Origin: Paraburkholderia ferrariae NBRC 106233
Lineage (GTDB): Bacteria; Pseudomonadota; Gammaproteobacteria; Burkholderiales; Burkholderiaceae
Length of the DNA: 64,000 nucleotides
Direction: 5' to 3'
Assembly (NCBI RefSeq): GCF_000685035.1
Contig: NZ_BAYB01000035.1
Coordinates: 35,400 to 99,399 of the forward strand
This document shows, in pieces, positions 24,925-33,195 of the stretch. The first letter of the stretch is position 1, and each line of letters opens with the position of its first letter. The translations under genes and the position numbers were made by a program. The notes under the pieces were generated by a model. That model was given only the letters and a program-made list of their open reading frames with translations. It had not been told where the DNA came from and ran no database searches.

Positions 24925-25787
24925 CTAGAGCGTGTTAGGCACTTTCGTTCAAACCTGGTAACCTGGCGGAATGCCAGAACGCAAGCCATACCCCACGGAC
25001 GTTTCGGACGAGGAATGGAGCTTTGCCGCTCCATACCTGGTCTTGATGAACGAAGATGCGCCGCAGCGGCGATACGAATTGCGTGAAATGTTCAACGCGC
25101 TGCGCTGGATGGCGCGCGCCGGTGCGTCGTGGCGCATGCTGCCGACCAACTTTCCGCCTTGGGAGATGGTCTACCAGCAAACGCAACGCTGGCTCAACGC
25201 GGGTTGCTTCGAGGCGATGGTCAACGATTTGCGCTCGGTGCTGCGCGTGGCCCAGGAGCGGCAGGGCCAGCCCAGTGCGGTCATCATGGATGGCCGCACG
25301 TTGCAGTCCACGTGTGAAAGCGGTCCGCGCGCGGGCTATGACGGTCATAAACGCAAGCGGGGCAGTAAGGTCCACATGGCTGTCGACACGTTGGGCCTGC
25401 TGCTTGCGGTCCACATTACGCCGGCCAACGAGCAGGAGCGTGCACAGGTGGGCGAACTGGCGCGTCAGGTTCAGCACGTCACCGGTCAAACGGTGAAGCT
25501 CGCCTTTGCTGACCAGGGCTATACGGGCAACACGGCCGCCCAGGCCGCACGTGACGAAGGCATGGAGTTGCAGGTCATCAAGCTGCCCGAGGCGAAAAAG
25601 GGCTTCGTGCTGCTGCCGCGTCGCTGGGTGGTCGAGCGCAGTTTCGGATGGCTCAACCGCTTCCGGCGGCTGGCACGCGACTACGAGCGTTTGCCTGAAA
25701 CCTTGGCAGGCCTGCACTTCGTCGTCTTTGCCATGCTCATGCTCGTCCATGCCGTGCCCATTATCCAAAGTGCCTAACACGCTCTAG
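24925..25787 (+). mobile_element. IS5-family (IS427-like) insertion sequence with CTAG target duplication
   Basis: An 855-bp element (24929-25783) with terminal inverted repeats of 17 bp beginning AGCGTGTTAGGCACTTT, flanked by direct CTAG copies at 24925-24928 and 25784-25787. A 4-bp YTAR-type duplication and one transposase frame fit the IS427 subgroup of IS5. Intact ends and a perfect duplication imply a recent insertion. Confidence 0.93.
24971..25777 (+). CDS. IS5-family transposase
   Basis: The 268-aa DDE transposase has an N-terminal DUF4096-like region (YPTDVSDEEWSFAAPYL ... ALRWMARAGASWRMLP). The catalytic domain shows the first Asp in AVIMDGRTLQST, the second in KLAFADQGYTGN and the Y-R-E-like box as RRWVVERSFGWLNRFRRLAR. 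It appears intact, so the element may be mobile. The stop lies inside the right inverted repeat. Confidence 0.93.
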   Translation: MPERKPYPTDVSDEEWSFAAPYLVLMNEDAPQRRYELREMFNALRWMARAGASWRMLPTNFPPWEMVYQQTQRWLNAGCFEAMVNDLRSVLRVAQERQGQPSAVIMDGRTLQSTCESGPRAGYDGHKRKRGSKVHMAVDTLGLLLAVHITPANEQERAQVGELARQVQHVTGQTVKLAFADQGYTGNTAAQAARDEGMELQVIKLPEAKKGFVLLPRRWVVERSFGWLNRFRRLARDYERLPETLAGLHFVVFAMLMLVHAVPIIQSA

Positions 25788-25797
25788 CGTGCGGCCG

Positions 25798-25905
25798 TCA
25801 GATAGTTCCACCCACATGGTGCAATAGTCGAATCGAACTTCTTGAACCGAAATGCTCATTCCATGCTTTCTCGATTTCGTCACGATGTGCCTCTGACAGT
25901 GCGGA
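25798..25905 (-). pseudogene. DUF4160 C-terminal fragment (copy 2)
   Basis: On the minus strand, SALSEAHRDEIEKAWNEHFG and a short tail precede a stop at 25798, overlapping the DUF2442 start at 25859 in a different frame, as in intact DUF4160-DUF2442 pairs. The upstream part is cut off near 25908 by the 3' end of the integrase gene. The alignment to DUF4160 rests on the short C-terminal pattern and gene order. Confidence 0.5.
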
Positions 25906-25911
25906 TCAGGT

Positions 25912-27645
25912 TTAGCTGCCCTGGGCGATGCGATTCTGAGATCTGCCTATACACGTAATCCTGGGCCATTCAAGACGATCTAGTGCCTCACGCATGGTCT
26001 TGGGGCTTGCTGCCTTGGTGTAGTCCACGCGACCGCTAGAACCCTGCGCCGCATGGCCCGTGATTGAGTCCGACGTTTCGGTGCCGATTCCCTTGTCGGC
26101 CAGTGCCCCGCGTATCCAATGGCGGAACTTGTGCGATCCGTGAAGGCGGCCAGTCGGCAACCCGAGGACGCGCCTAAGCTCCAGGAACCATTTGCCCAAA
26201 GTGTCGCCCGGTGCGCTTGCCCGGCCGCTCAATGACGGGAATGCATTGCCCGTACCACCTGCGATTCTCTCATGCCACGCGGAGAACCATGGGTCTGCCA
26301 GCAGGTGAGAGGCCAGTGCAACGATACGCTCCGATTCGTCGGTCTTTACCGTCCCAGCCTCAGCGGTAATGCGAATGGTCTTGATGCTGTGGCGGATCTG
26401 AAAGTCCTCGCGGCGTAGCTGTGCTATCTCGCCGATGCGGGCTCCGGTATGCAGCAGTAGCAGCAGGGCGGCGCGTCCATCTTCAGGCGTCACATTGTCC
26501 CAATGCTGTACCTCTTCCATCTGGTCGGAGAACAGTGGCGACCCGAACAATATAGCCAGTTGGTCATCGGTCCATCCTTCGCGTTTCTTCGCGCCCTTGG
26601 TCTTGTCGAATGAAACCGTGAACTGGTTGCGGTCGAGGATGCCATCCTTGACCGCAGTGTTCACTAAAGCATTTACGGACGTGTAGTGATTGTGAGCGGT
26701 CTTGGCCCCGAAGCCTCGCGCCTTGCTGTCCAGCAGGAACTTGACGAAGGCTGCTCCGGTCGCTCGCGTCAGATCGCTCAAGGGGACTGTGCCGCAGGCT
26801 TCCTCGAATAACGCTAGCGCCTTTCCGGTGCGCTTTACGGGGTTGTCTGTCACAGCATATCCGTTCCACTGCTGCCAGGATGGCACCATGTCCCGGACGG
26901 TTTTGGGTGCTTCGCGAGACTTCTTTGCGGGTTCGTCGTCGGGAGTGAGTCCCTTGGGGATGACGGGGGTAGGCGGCGTATCCACGGGTTCACCTTGGCT
27001 TCTCTGTGCCACTGCATCCATGGTCCTAACCAGAGTTCGCGTGATGCGCTGAAGTGCCAGGCGTCCCTCGGTCGTGTCCCATTCCACCCGAATAGACAGA
27101 GGGTCGCAAACGAAGTCTACGTACTCACGGGTGGCCGAGAAATCCCCCCGAGCTAATGCTGCCTTCCAGGCCTGCGCCTGTTCCTGGTCAAACCGTTGCA
27201 CCGCTACGGCCTGCTCTTGGGTCAGGAAATCCCCTGTTTGTTCCCATGTGCCCTGATCGGTATTGGGGCGGTGGCCCCTGTAGGCGCCCACCAGTAGCGG
27301 GGTAACGCGGGTTTGTTCATCCAGCGTCAAGACCAGGTTTTGTACAGCCTGGGCGATGTAAGCCTCTAGCTCTTCTGACAGCGGGACGAATGGCGCGGGG
27401 CGCGTCCGGTCCTCCAGCGCCTGAAACCGGACTCGGTATTCGGCTATTAGCCGGTGTGCAATGGTGATCGCTTCAGCGCGGTTGCGGGTCTTGAGGCTGG
27501 CTCTGTATGCGTCGGTCGCCAACTTGCCGCTCCTCGTGCGAGGGAACAGGTGTCGAAGGTGCCTGGGGATGCCGATACGGAGCTGATAGACACCGCTTTG
27601 GGGATGCGGTTCCAGTCCAGGAGGCAGTGTCGTCATGTCGTCCAT
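25912..27645 (-). CDS. Site-specific tyrosine integrase of the island
   Basis: A phage-type recombinase that catalyses integration at tRNA-Pro. From the preferred ATG at 27645 it is 577 aa; the frame is open to 27741 (TTG). The N terminus (PPGLEPHPQSGVYQLRIGIP) resembles the DUF6538 arm-binding region. The core-binding domain spans about 270-370. The catalytic domain has the first Arg in HTGARIGEIAQL, the His-x-x-Arg box as HKFRHW, and ITGHAAQGSSGRVDY with the likely nucleophile Tyr. It stands about 120 bp from attR in the usual orientation. Confidence 0.93.
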   Translation of the reverse strand: MDDMTTLPPGLEPHPQSGVYQLRIGIPRHLRHLFPRTRSGKLATDAYRASLKTRNRAEAITIAHRLIAEYRVRFQALEDRTRPAPFVPLSEELEAYIAQAVQNLVLTLDEQTRVTPLLVGAYRGHRPNTDQGTWEQTGDFLTQEQAVAVQRFDQEQAQAWKAALARGDFSATREYVDFVCDPLSIRVEWDTTEGRLALQRITRTLVRTMDAVAQRSQGEPVDTPPTPVIPKGLTPDDEPAKKSREAPKTVRDMVPSWQQWNGYAVTDNPVKRTGKALALFEEACGTVPLSDLTRATGAAFVKFLLDSKARGFGAKTAHNHYTSVNALVNTAVKDGILDRNQFTVSFDKTKGAKKREGWTDDQLAILFGSPLFSDQMEEVQHWDNVTPEDGRAALLLLLHTGARIGEIAQLRREDFQIRHSIKTIRITAEAGTVKTDESERIVALASHLLADPWFSAWHERIAGGTGNAFPSLSGRASAPGDTLGKWFLELRRVLGLPTGRLHGSHKFRHWIRGALADKGIGTETSDSITGHAAQGSSGRVDYTKAASPKTMREALDRLEWPRITCIGRSQNRIAQGS

Positions 27646-27760
27646 CCGCAGATTTTGACACGCGAATTGACAAGGTAGATTGACAATGCCGGAAAAGACA
27701 AAGGCCCGTAAGTCCTTGACTGGCTTGGTTTCCCAATTCAATCAATTACTTACGAGCCTT

Positions 27761-27793
27761 AAATTCTGGTCGGGGTGAGAGGATTCGAACCTC
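27761..27793. repeat. Right attachment site (attR)
   Basis: 33 bp identical to attL at 5739-5771, overlapping the 3' end of tRNA-Pro. The integrase keeps the tRNA intact on this side. Confidence 0.93.
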
Positions 27794-27843
27794 CGGCCTC
27801 TACGTCCCGAACGTAGCGCTCTACCAGGCTAAGCTACACCCCG
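27767..27843 (-). tRNA. tRNA-Pro (anticodon CGG)
   Basis: A 77-nt gene with encoded CCA. The acceptor stem is CGGGGTG / CACCCCG with A73; the C1-G72 pair and A73 are proline identity elements. The anticodon stem-loop CTACG-TTCGGGA-CGTAG gives CGG, reading CCG. The TPsiC arm GGAGGTTCGAATCCTCT... is standard. Its own terminator has been displaced to 5716. Confidence 0.97.
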
Positions 27844-27889
27844 AATTGACTGCCGAAACTGCTGGACTCTTCAACGTACTTTGTCTTGT

Positions 27890-28882
27890 TCAAGACTGGC
27901 GCGTCGTCGAGTAAGAACATAATTCTAGCAGGCTCTCTTTGTAAATGGAAGGGGGGAAGGCGCAAATCGCGTCCGCCGCGGCCTGTGCTTCTTCCCTTGC
28001 GCACTTGAGCGTATGGTCGAGTGCGCCCGAGCGCGTGATCGCCGCGAAGATGTCGGCGAAGCGCGTCGTGCCGCCCTGTTCGATGGCTTCGCGCGCGAGG
28101 GCCGCCTCGGCGGCCGTGCCGTGTTCGATCAGCCAGATGAGCGGCAGGGTGGGCTTGCCTTCGCGCAGGTCGTCGCCGGCATTCTTGCCCATCGCCTCGG
28201 CGGTGCCCGCGTAGTCGAGCCAGTCGTCCATGATCTGGAAGGCCGTGCCGATGCGCCGGCCGAATTCCGCCGCCGCCTCTTCCGTGCGCGCATCCGACCC
28301 CGAAAGCACCGCGCCGAGTTGCGCCGCCGCTTCGAAGAGCTTGGCCGTCTTGTAGCGGATCACCTGCATGTAGCGCGATACGTCCACGTCCGCGTCGTGC
28401 ATGTTCAGCAACTGGAGAACTTCGCCTTCGGAGATGATCGTGGTCGCATGGGAGAGGATCTCCATCACGCGCATCTTGCCCACGCCCACCATCATCTCGA
28501 ACGAGCGCGAATACAGGTAGTCGCCCACCAGCACGCTCGCGGCGTTGCCGAAGAGCGCGTTGGCCGTCTTGCGGCCGCGCCGCAGATCGGATTCGTCCAC
28601 CACGTCGTCGTGCAGCAGCGTGGCGGTATGGATGAATTCCACCACGGCGGCGAGCTCATGCCGGTGCGTGCTGCGGTCGCCGAGCGCCCCCGCGACGAGC
28701 AGCAGCAGCGCCGGACGCAGCCGCTTGCCCCCCGCGCCGATGATGTACTCGGAGATCTGGTTGATCAGCATCACCTCGGACGCCAGGCTTTGCCGGATGA
28801 CGCGGTTGACCTGCTCCATGTCAGCGGCAATCGGGGCGAGCAGGGCTGCTGCGCTGGGGGTGTGGGTGGCGGTGGACGACAT
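27890..28882 (-). CDS. ispB: Octaprenyl diphosphate synthase (polyprenyl synthetase)
   Basis: The 330-aa trans-prenyltransferase makes the side chain of ubiquinone. It has the first Asp-rich motif LLHDDVVDESDLRRG, the second QIMDDWLDYAG, GGKRLRP near the N terminus, and C-terminal ALDHTLKCAREEA. Length and its divergent position to rplU-rpmA-obgE match Burkholderiaceae ispB. Confidence 0.94.
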   Translation of the reverse strand: MSSTATHTPSAAALLAPIAADMEQVNRVIRQSLASEVMLINQISEYIIGAGGKRLRPALLLLVAGALGDRSTHRHELAAVVEFIHTATLLHDDVVDESDLRRGRKTANALFGNAASVLVGDYLYSRSFEMMVGVGKMRVMEILSHATTIISEGEVLQLLNMHDADVDVSRYMQVIRYKTAKLFEAAAQLGAVLSGSDARTEEAAAEFGRRIGTAFQIMDDWLDYAGTAEAMGKNAGDDLREGKPTLPLIWLIEHGTAAEAALAREAIEQGGTTRFADIFAAITRSGALDHTLKCAREEAQAAADAICAFPPSIYKESLLELCSYSTTRQS

Positions 28883-29216
28883 GATGGCAAATAGGGGTAG
28901 TGCCGCGGATTATAAGGCGAATCGCGCGACAGTCGGACGCCGGGCCGCGGTATCGCCGTCCATCCGGCCAGGGGATTTCCTCGGGAAACGCCTGCCAGGC
29001 GGCGCTTTCGGCGCGCCAGGGCGCGCGCACGGGCGGATGCCGTGCCTCGTGCGGTGCGACAGGACGAAGCCGCTGTCAAGGCGTTTTGACTGTGCGGCTA
29101 ACTCTATGTATAATCGACGGTTTCCAGCGCGCAATGCACCTTGATTGTCCGTGCAGGGCAGTCTGGCAGTGCAGTCTTTCAACAGGCTGGAAAAGTTACT
29201 CAGAGTGAGGTTCTCA
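28883..29216 (+). promoter_or_regulatory. rplU-rpmA promoter region
   Basis: No gene is seen in this 334-bp divergent gap. TTGACT (29086-29091), a 17-bp spacer and TATAAT (29109-29114) form a strong sigma-70 promoter pointing at rplU, leaving a leader of about 95 nt. Short autogenous control in this leader is possible but I did not identify a structure. Confidence 0.75.
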
Positions 29217-29528
29217 ATGTACGCGGTCATAAAAACCGGCGGCAAGCAGTACAAGGTTGCCGTTGGCGAAAAACTTAAAGTAGAACAGATACCGGCTGAC
29301 ATTGACGCAGAAATCACGCTCGACCAGGTTCTCGCAGTGGGCGAAGGCGAATCGATTAAGTTCGGTACGCCGCTGGTCAGTGGGGCTTCCGTCAAGGCCA
29401 CCGTTGTGTCGCACGGTCGTCACGCCAAAGTGACCATCTTCAAGATGCGTCGCCGGAAGCACTACCAGAAGCATGGCGGCCACCGCCAGAACTACACCGA
29501 ACTGCGCATCGACGCGATCAACGCGTAA
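29217..29528 (+). CDS. rplU: 50S ribosomal protein L21
   Basis: The 103-aa large-subunit protein binds 23S rRNA. MYAVIKTGGKQYKVAVGE at the N terminus and FKMRRRKHYQKHGGHRQ at the basic C terminus are diagnostic. It is the first gene of the rplU-rpmA-obgE unit and is followed by rpmA after 26 bp. Confidence 0.99.
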   Translation: MYAVIKTGGKQYKVAVGEKLKVEQIPADIDAEITLDQVLAVGEGESIKFGTPLVSGASVKATVVSHGRHAKVTIFKMRRRKHYQKHGGHRQNYTELRIDAINA

Positions 29529-29554
29529 GCGCACGAAGGTAAAGGAGCAAACAA

Positions 29555-29818
29555 ATGGCACACAAAAAGGCAGGCGGCTCTTCCCGTAACGGCCGCGACT
29601 CCGAGTCGAAACGACTTGGCGTGAAGGTGTTCGGCGGCCAGGCGATCCTCGCCGGCGGCATCATCGTTCGCCAGCGCGGCACGCGTATGCACCCGGGCCT
29701 GAACGTCGGCATCGGCAAGGACCACACGCTCTACGCGCTGGTCGACGGCCACGTCGCGTTCACGACCAAGGGCGCAGCGAACAAGCACACGGTCAACGTC
29801 GTCCCCGCAGCGGCCTGA
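29555..29818 (+). CDS. rpmA: 50S ribosomal protein L27
   Basis: An 87-aa protein near the peptidyl-transferase centre. The start MAHKKAGGSSRNGRDSESKR and GVKVFGGQAILAGGIIVRQR are hallmarks. The ATG is preceded by AAAGGAG. A palindrome (29826-29843) and a strong terminator (29861-29889) follow. Confidence 0.99.
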   Translation: MAHKKAGGSSRNGRDSESKRLGVKVFGGQAILAGGIIVRQRGTRMHPGLNVGIGKDHTLYALVDGHVAFTTKGAANKHTVNVVPAAA

Positions 29819-29860
29819 GTTCCGGCCCGCTCGCGAGCGGGCTGAAACGCGACGCAAGGA

Positions 29861-29889
29861 AAGCCCCGCGAAGTTTGCGGGGCTTTTTG
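29861..29889 (+). terminator. Intrinsic terminator after rpmA
   Basis: A perfect stem AAAGCCCCGC / GCGGGGCTTT with a 7-base loop and a T-run. A second perfect 18-bp palindrome (GCCCGCTCG/CGAGCGGGC) stands at 29826-29843. It separates the ribosomal genes from obgE. Confidence 0.92.
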
Positions 29890-30050
29890 TTTATCCGGGC
29901 GCTTTCCAGGACGTCTGTCCGGGCCCGGTTGCGCGGGCGTTGCGCTTCGCCGGCCCATCAGCCATTCGGCCAGGTGGGCAAGGAAAGCGGCGGCGAGCAC
30001 AATACGTGGGCACAATAACGACACTCACCGATTTCGGGACGGAGTAACGC

Positions 30051-31187
30051 ATGAAGTTCATTGACGAAGCGAAGATCGAAGTCATCGCCGGAGATGGGGG
30101 CGATGGCAGCGCGTCGATGCGGCGCGAGAAGTTCGTCCCGTTCGGCGGGCCGGACGGCGGCGACGGCGGGCGCGGCGGCAGCGTCTATGCGGTCGCGGAC
30201 CGCAACATCAACACGCTGATCGACTACCGCTATACGAAAAAGCACCTGGCGCGCAACGGCGAAAACGGCCGCGGCTCGGACTGCTACGGCAAGGGCGGCG
30301 ACGACATCACGCTGCGCATGCCGGTAGGCACGGCCATCAGCGACATGGACACGGGCGAGCTCATTGCCGACCTGACCGAGCACGACCAGCGCGTGATGGT
30401 CGCACAAGGCGGGGCGGGCGGCCTCGGCAACCTGCACTTCAAGTCGTCCACTAACCGCGCGCCGCGCCAGAAGACCGACGGCAAGCCGGGCGAGCGCCGC
30501 ATGCTCAAGCTCGAACTGAAGGTGCTGGCGGACGTGGGGCTGCTCGGCATGCCGAACGCGGGCAAGTCCACCTTCATTTCGGCGGTGTCGAACGCGCGGC
30601 CGAAGATCGCCGACTACCCGTTCACGACGCTCGCGCCGAACCTCGGCGTGGTGCGCGTGGGGCCGAGCAAGAGCTTCGTGATCGCCGACATTCCGGGCCT
30701 GATCGAAGGTGCCGCGGAAGGCGCGGGCCTTGGCCACCAGTTCCTGCGCCACCTGCAGCGCACGAATCTGTTGCTGCATCTGGTCGATCTGGCGCCGTTC
30801 GACGAAAGCGTCGACCCGGTGACGGAGGCGAAGGCGATCGTCGAGGAACTGCGCAAGTACGACGAAACGCTCTATGAGAAGCCGCGCTGGCTCGTGCTGA
30901 ACAAGCTCGACATGGTGCCCGAAGACGAGCGCGCCGCACGGGTGGCCGACTTCGTGAAGCGCTTCGAGTGGGATGGCCCCGTGTTCGAGATTTCGGCGCT
31001 GACCGGCCAGGGCTGCGAAAACCTCTGCTACGCGGTGTACGACTACATCGCGGCGCATTCGGACGCGCGCCGTGCGGAGCAAGCCGAAGATCTCGCCTCG
31101 GACGTGCGCTTTCGCGACACGCCGGAGCGGAAGGGCGATCCTGGCGGCGAATTCAAGGGCGAAGGCGCGGCAGAGCCGCAGGAGTAA
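30051..31187 (+). CDS. obgE: GTPase Obg/CgtA
   Basis: The 378-aa ribosome-assembly GTPase has the glycine-rich Obg fold (about 1-158: GDGGDGSASMRREKF, GGPDGGDGGRGG), G1 GMPNAGKSTF, switch PFTTLAPNLG, G3 DIPGL, and G4 LNKLDM. The C-terminal tail is short and acidic. The start has GGAG nearby. It follows the ribosomal pair as in most proteobacteria. Confidence 0.98.
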   Translation: MKFIDEAKIEVIAGDGGDGSASMRREKFVPFGGPDGGDGGRGGSVYAVADRNINTLIDYRYTKKHLARNGENGRGSDCYGKGGDDITLRMPVGTAISDMDTGELIADLTEHDQRVMVAQGGAGGLGNLHFKSSTNRAPRQKTDGKPGERRMLKLELKVLADVGLLGMPNAGKSTFISAVSNARPKIADYPFTTLAPNLGVVRVGPSKSFVIADIPGLIEGAAEGAGLGHQFLRHLQRTNLLLHLVDLAPFDESVDPVTEAKAIVEELRKYDETLYEKPRWLVLNKLDMVPEDERAARVADFVKRFEWDGPVFEISALTGQGCENLCYAVYDYIAAHSDARRAEQAEDLASDVRFRDTPERKGDPGGEFKGEGAAEPQE

Positions 31188-31259
31188 CGCTGCATCTTTG
31201 CCGGCGCGCAGCGTGCCGGCCGCTTCACGCGTCATCAGTCACTAGGGAGACCGCGCAGT

Positions 31260-32378
31260 ATGCGTTCCGTCATCGCCGATTCGCGGCGTCTGGTAGTGAA
31301 AGTCGGCTCGAGCCTCGTCACCAACGACGGGCGCGGGCTCGACCATGCGGCGATCGGCCGCTGGGCCTCGCAGATCGCGGCGTTGCGTGCGCAGGGCAAG
31401 GAAGTCGTGCTCGTGAGTTCGGGCGCGATTGCCGAGGGCATGCAGCGGCTTGGCTGGAGCAAGCGCCCGCGCGAGATCGACGAGTTGCAGGCGGCCGCCG
31501 CCGTTGGCCAGATGGGCCTCGCTCAGGTGTACGAAAGCCGCTTCGCCGAGCACGACATCCGTACCGCGCAGATCCTGCTCACGCATGCCGACCTGGCCGA
31601 CCGCGAACGCTATCTGAACGCGCGTTCGACGCTGCTCACGCTCCTGCGTCTCGGGGTCGTGCCGATCATCAACGAGAACGACACGGTCGTGACCGACGAA
31701 ATCAAGTTCGGCGACAACGACACGCTGGGCGCGCTCGTCGCAAACCTGATCGAAGGCGACGCGCTCGTCATCCTCACCGACCAGAGCGGCCTCTACACGG
31801 CTGATCCGCGCAAGGACCCGGCGGCGACGCTCGTTCGCGAGGCCGATGCGGGCAAGCCCGAGCTCGAAGCCATGGCGGGCGGCGCGGGCTCGAGTATCGG
31901 CCGCGGCGGCATGCTCACGAAAATCCTCGCCGCCAAGCGCGCGGCCCATAGCGGCGCGAACACGGTGATCGCGAGCGGTCGCGAGCCGGAGGTGCTGGTG
32001 CGCCTCGCCGCAGGCGAGGGGATCGGCACCCAGCTCGTCGCGCGCACGGCTCGCATGGCGGCCCGCAAGCAATGGATGGCCGATCACCTCCAGGTGCGCG
32101 GCCACGTGGTGATCGACGATGGGGCGGTGGAAAAGCTCCGTGCGGACGGCAAGAGCCTGCTGCCGATCGGCGTGATCGGCGTGCAGGGTGCGTTTGCGCG
32201 CGGCGAGGTGATTGCGTGCCTGAACAGCGCGGGCTTGGAAGTGGCGCGCGGACTCACGAATTACAGCAGCGCAGAAACGAAGCTGATCCAGCGTCGTCCG
32301 AGCGGCGAGATCGAGAGCGTACTCGGCTACATGCTCGAGCCCGAACTGATCCATCGCGACAATCTCGTGCTCGTCTGA
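31260..32378 (+). CDS. proB: Glutamate 5-kinase
   Basis: The 372-aa enzyme phosphorylates glutamate, the first step of proline synthesis. The amino-acid-kinase domain (about 1-255) shows VVKVGSSLVTNDG, LVSSGAIAEGMQRL, INENDTVVTDEIKFGDND and SIGRGGMLTKILAAKRA. A C-terminal PUA domain (about 275-360) includes GVVQ-like GVQGAFARGEVI and GLTNYSS. Followed by a shared terminator. Confidence 0.98.
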   Translation: MRSVIADSRRLVVKVGSSLVTNDGRGLDHAAIGRWASQIAALRAQGKEVVLVSSGAIAEGMQRLGWSKRPREIDELQAAAAVGQMGLAQVYESRFAEHDIRTAQILLTHADLADRERYLNARSTLLTLLRLGVVPIINENDTVVTDEIKFGDNDTLGALVANLIEGDALVILTDQSGLYTADPRKDPAATLVREADAGKPELEAMAGGAGSSIGRGGMLTKILAAKRAAHSGANTVIASGREPEVLVRLAAGEGIGTQLVARTARMAARKQWMADHLQVRGHVVIDDGAVEKLRADGKSLLPIGVIGVQGAFARGEVIACLNSAGLEVARGLTNYSSAETKLIQRRPSGEIESVLGYMLEPELIHRDNLVLV

Positions 32379-32434
32379 CGGGGCGCGAATCCTGAGCTTC
32401 GGCTGCGCTGCCTCGCTTCGCGCAGCCGATCGAA

Positions 32435-32473
32435 AAAAAGCCGCCCGGCATGCAGATGCCAGAGCGGCTTTTT
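32435..32473. terminator. Bidirectional terminator between convergent proB and CNP1-like gene
   Basis: AAAAAGCCGC / GCGGCTTTTT stem with an inner GGCAT/ATGCC pairing in the loop. Confidence 0.88.
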
Positions 32474-32503
32474 CGTTTTGAGCCGGGGCCTCTCGTCAGG
32501 CGT

Positions 32504-33088
32504 TCAGCGCACCAGCGTCGATTGAGTGCGGCCGTAGCGCAGGTTTTCGACGATGGCCGACGCCTTGGCCACCGGCATCTTGTTCGCGCAGAAGTAGTCC
32601 TGATAGAGCGCGGCGCGATAGGCGTTGAGCGTGCCGTTCTCGATGCGCGACCAGTCGTTGGCCACGGTCTGGTCCCAGCCGTTGTGGTCGGCGTCGAGGC
32701 TCGCATAAAGGCGCCACTCGTAGGTGTCGCAGCGAATGCCTTCGTAGTTCACGTTACGCGCGCCCGAGGGGCTCGTAATGACGATCGTGTATCGAACGAT
32801 GCCGTCCGTGCCCACGGTGAGCGAGGCCGGATCGATGGCGAACTTGAGCGGCGTGTTGTTCGAGACGTCGAACGTCAGCAGTTGCGCGCCCGGCTGCGGC
32901 AGCGGCGGCAGACCTTCGAGCTTGTTTTCCTGCCAGGCGCCTTTGCGGTCGAGCAGATAGGTGAACGCGCTGTCGTCCTTGTTGGTGGGGCCGGAACTGC
33001 CGCAGCCGGACAGGAGGACGCTACTTGCGGCCGCGGCGCACACCGCAGCGAGAGCCATTCGTTTCAAATTGATATTCCTTCGAAGCAA
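32504..33088 (-). CDS. CNP1-like family lipoprotein
   Basis: A 194-aa protein with a signal peptide ending in lipobox LLSGC (Cys about residue 29). The mature part fits the CNP1-like family of beta/gamma-proteobacteria: RYTIVITSPSGARNVNYEGI, RCDTYEWRLYA and ALYQDYFC. Function is unknown. It is cell-envelope located. It lies between proB and rppH, as in other Burkholderia genomes. Confidence 0.85.
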   Translation of the reverse strand: MLRRNINLKRMALAAVCAAAASSVLLSGCGSSGPTNKDDSAFTYLLDRKGAWQENKLEGLPPLPQPGAQLLTFDVSNNTPLKFAIDPASLTVGTDGIVRYTIVITSPSGARNVNYEGIRCDTYEWRLYASLDADHNGWDQTVANDWSRIENGTLNAYRAALYQDYFCANKMPVAKASAIVENLRYGRTQSTLVR

Positions 33089-33195
33089 CGGGCGAGCGCC
33101 TTGTCACCTTTTGGCGCGGCCCCGCAAATACAAACGGCGGCGCGAACCCGAGGTTCGCGTCGCCGGTTCTGGCGTTGAGCGCCGCCGTGGCCCTG

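Larger units (their letters stand above)
24758..25859 (-). pseudogene. DUF2442 gene (copy 2) split by an IS element
   Basis: Removing 24929-25783 and one copy of CTAG joins 24758-24928 to 25788-25859 into an exact 80-codon frame on the minus strand. It starts MSISVQEVRFDYCTMWVELS and contains ATPEQRAACDIGRYGLHW and DEDISIDGLLAGRGD. That is a complete DUF2442 protein, closely similar to copy 1 at 23353. The IS entered after codon 24. DUF2442 proteins usually pair with DUF4160 as a putative toxin-antitoxin-like module. Confidence 0.85.
5739..27793. mobile_element. ~22-kb genomic island integrated in tRNA-Pro(CGG)
   Basis: Bounded by 33-bp perfect direct repeats, the right one lying within an intact tRNA-Pro gene, with a tyrosine integrase immediately inside that end. 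The content differs from the flanks: unknown small proteins, a primase/ATPase with iterons, a CRISPR relic, an IS element, pseudogenes and locally lower GC (notably 14.98-15.15 kb and 23.0-24.7 kb). No capsid, tail, type IV secretion or intact relaxase genes are seen, so it resembles a satellite or decayed integrative element rather than a complete prophage or ICE. Confidence 0.93.

Noticed and set aside
5739..27793. Complete prophage
   Set aside because: No capsid, portal, terminase, tail or lysis genes are visible; replication, integrase and cargo genes only.
5739..27793. Functional integrative conjugative element
   Set aside because: Only a ~50-codon relaxase tail remains and no type IV secretion genes are present.
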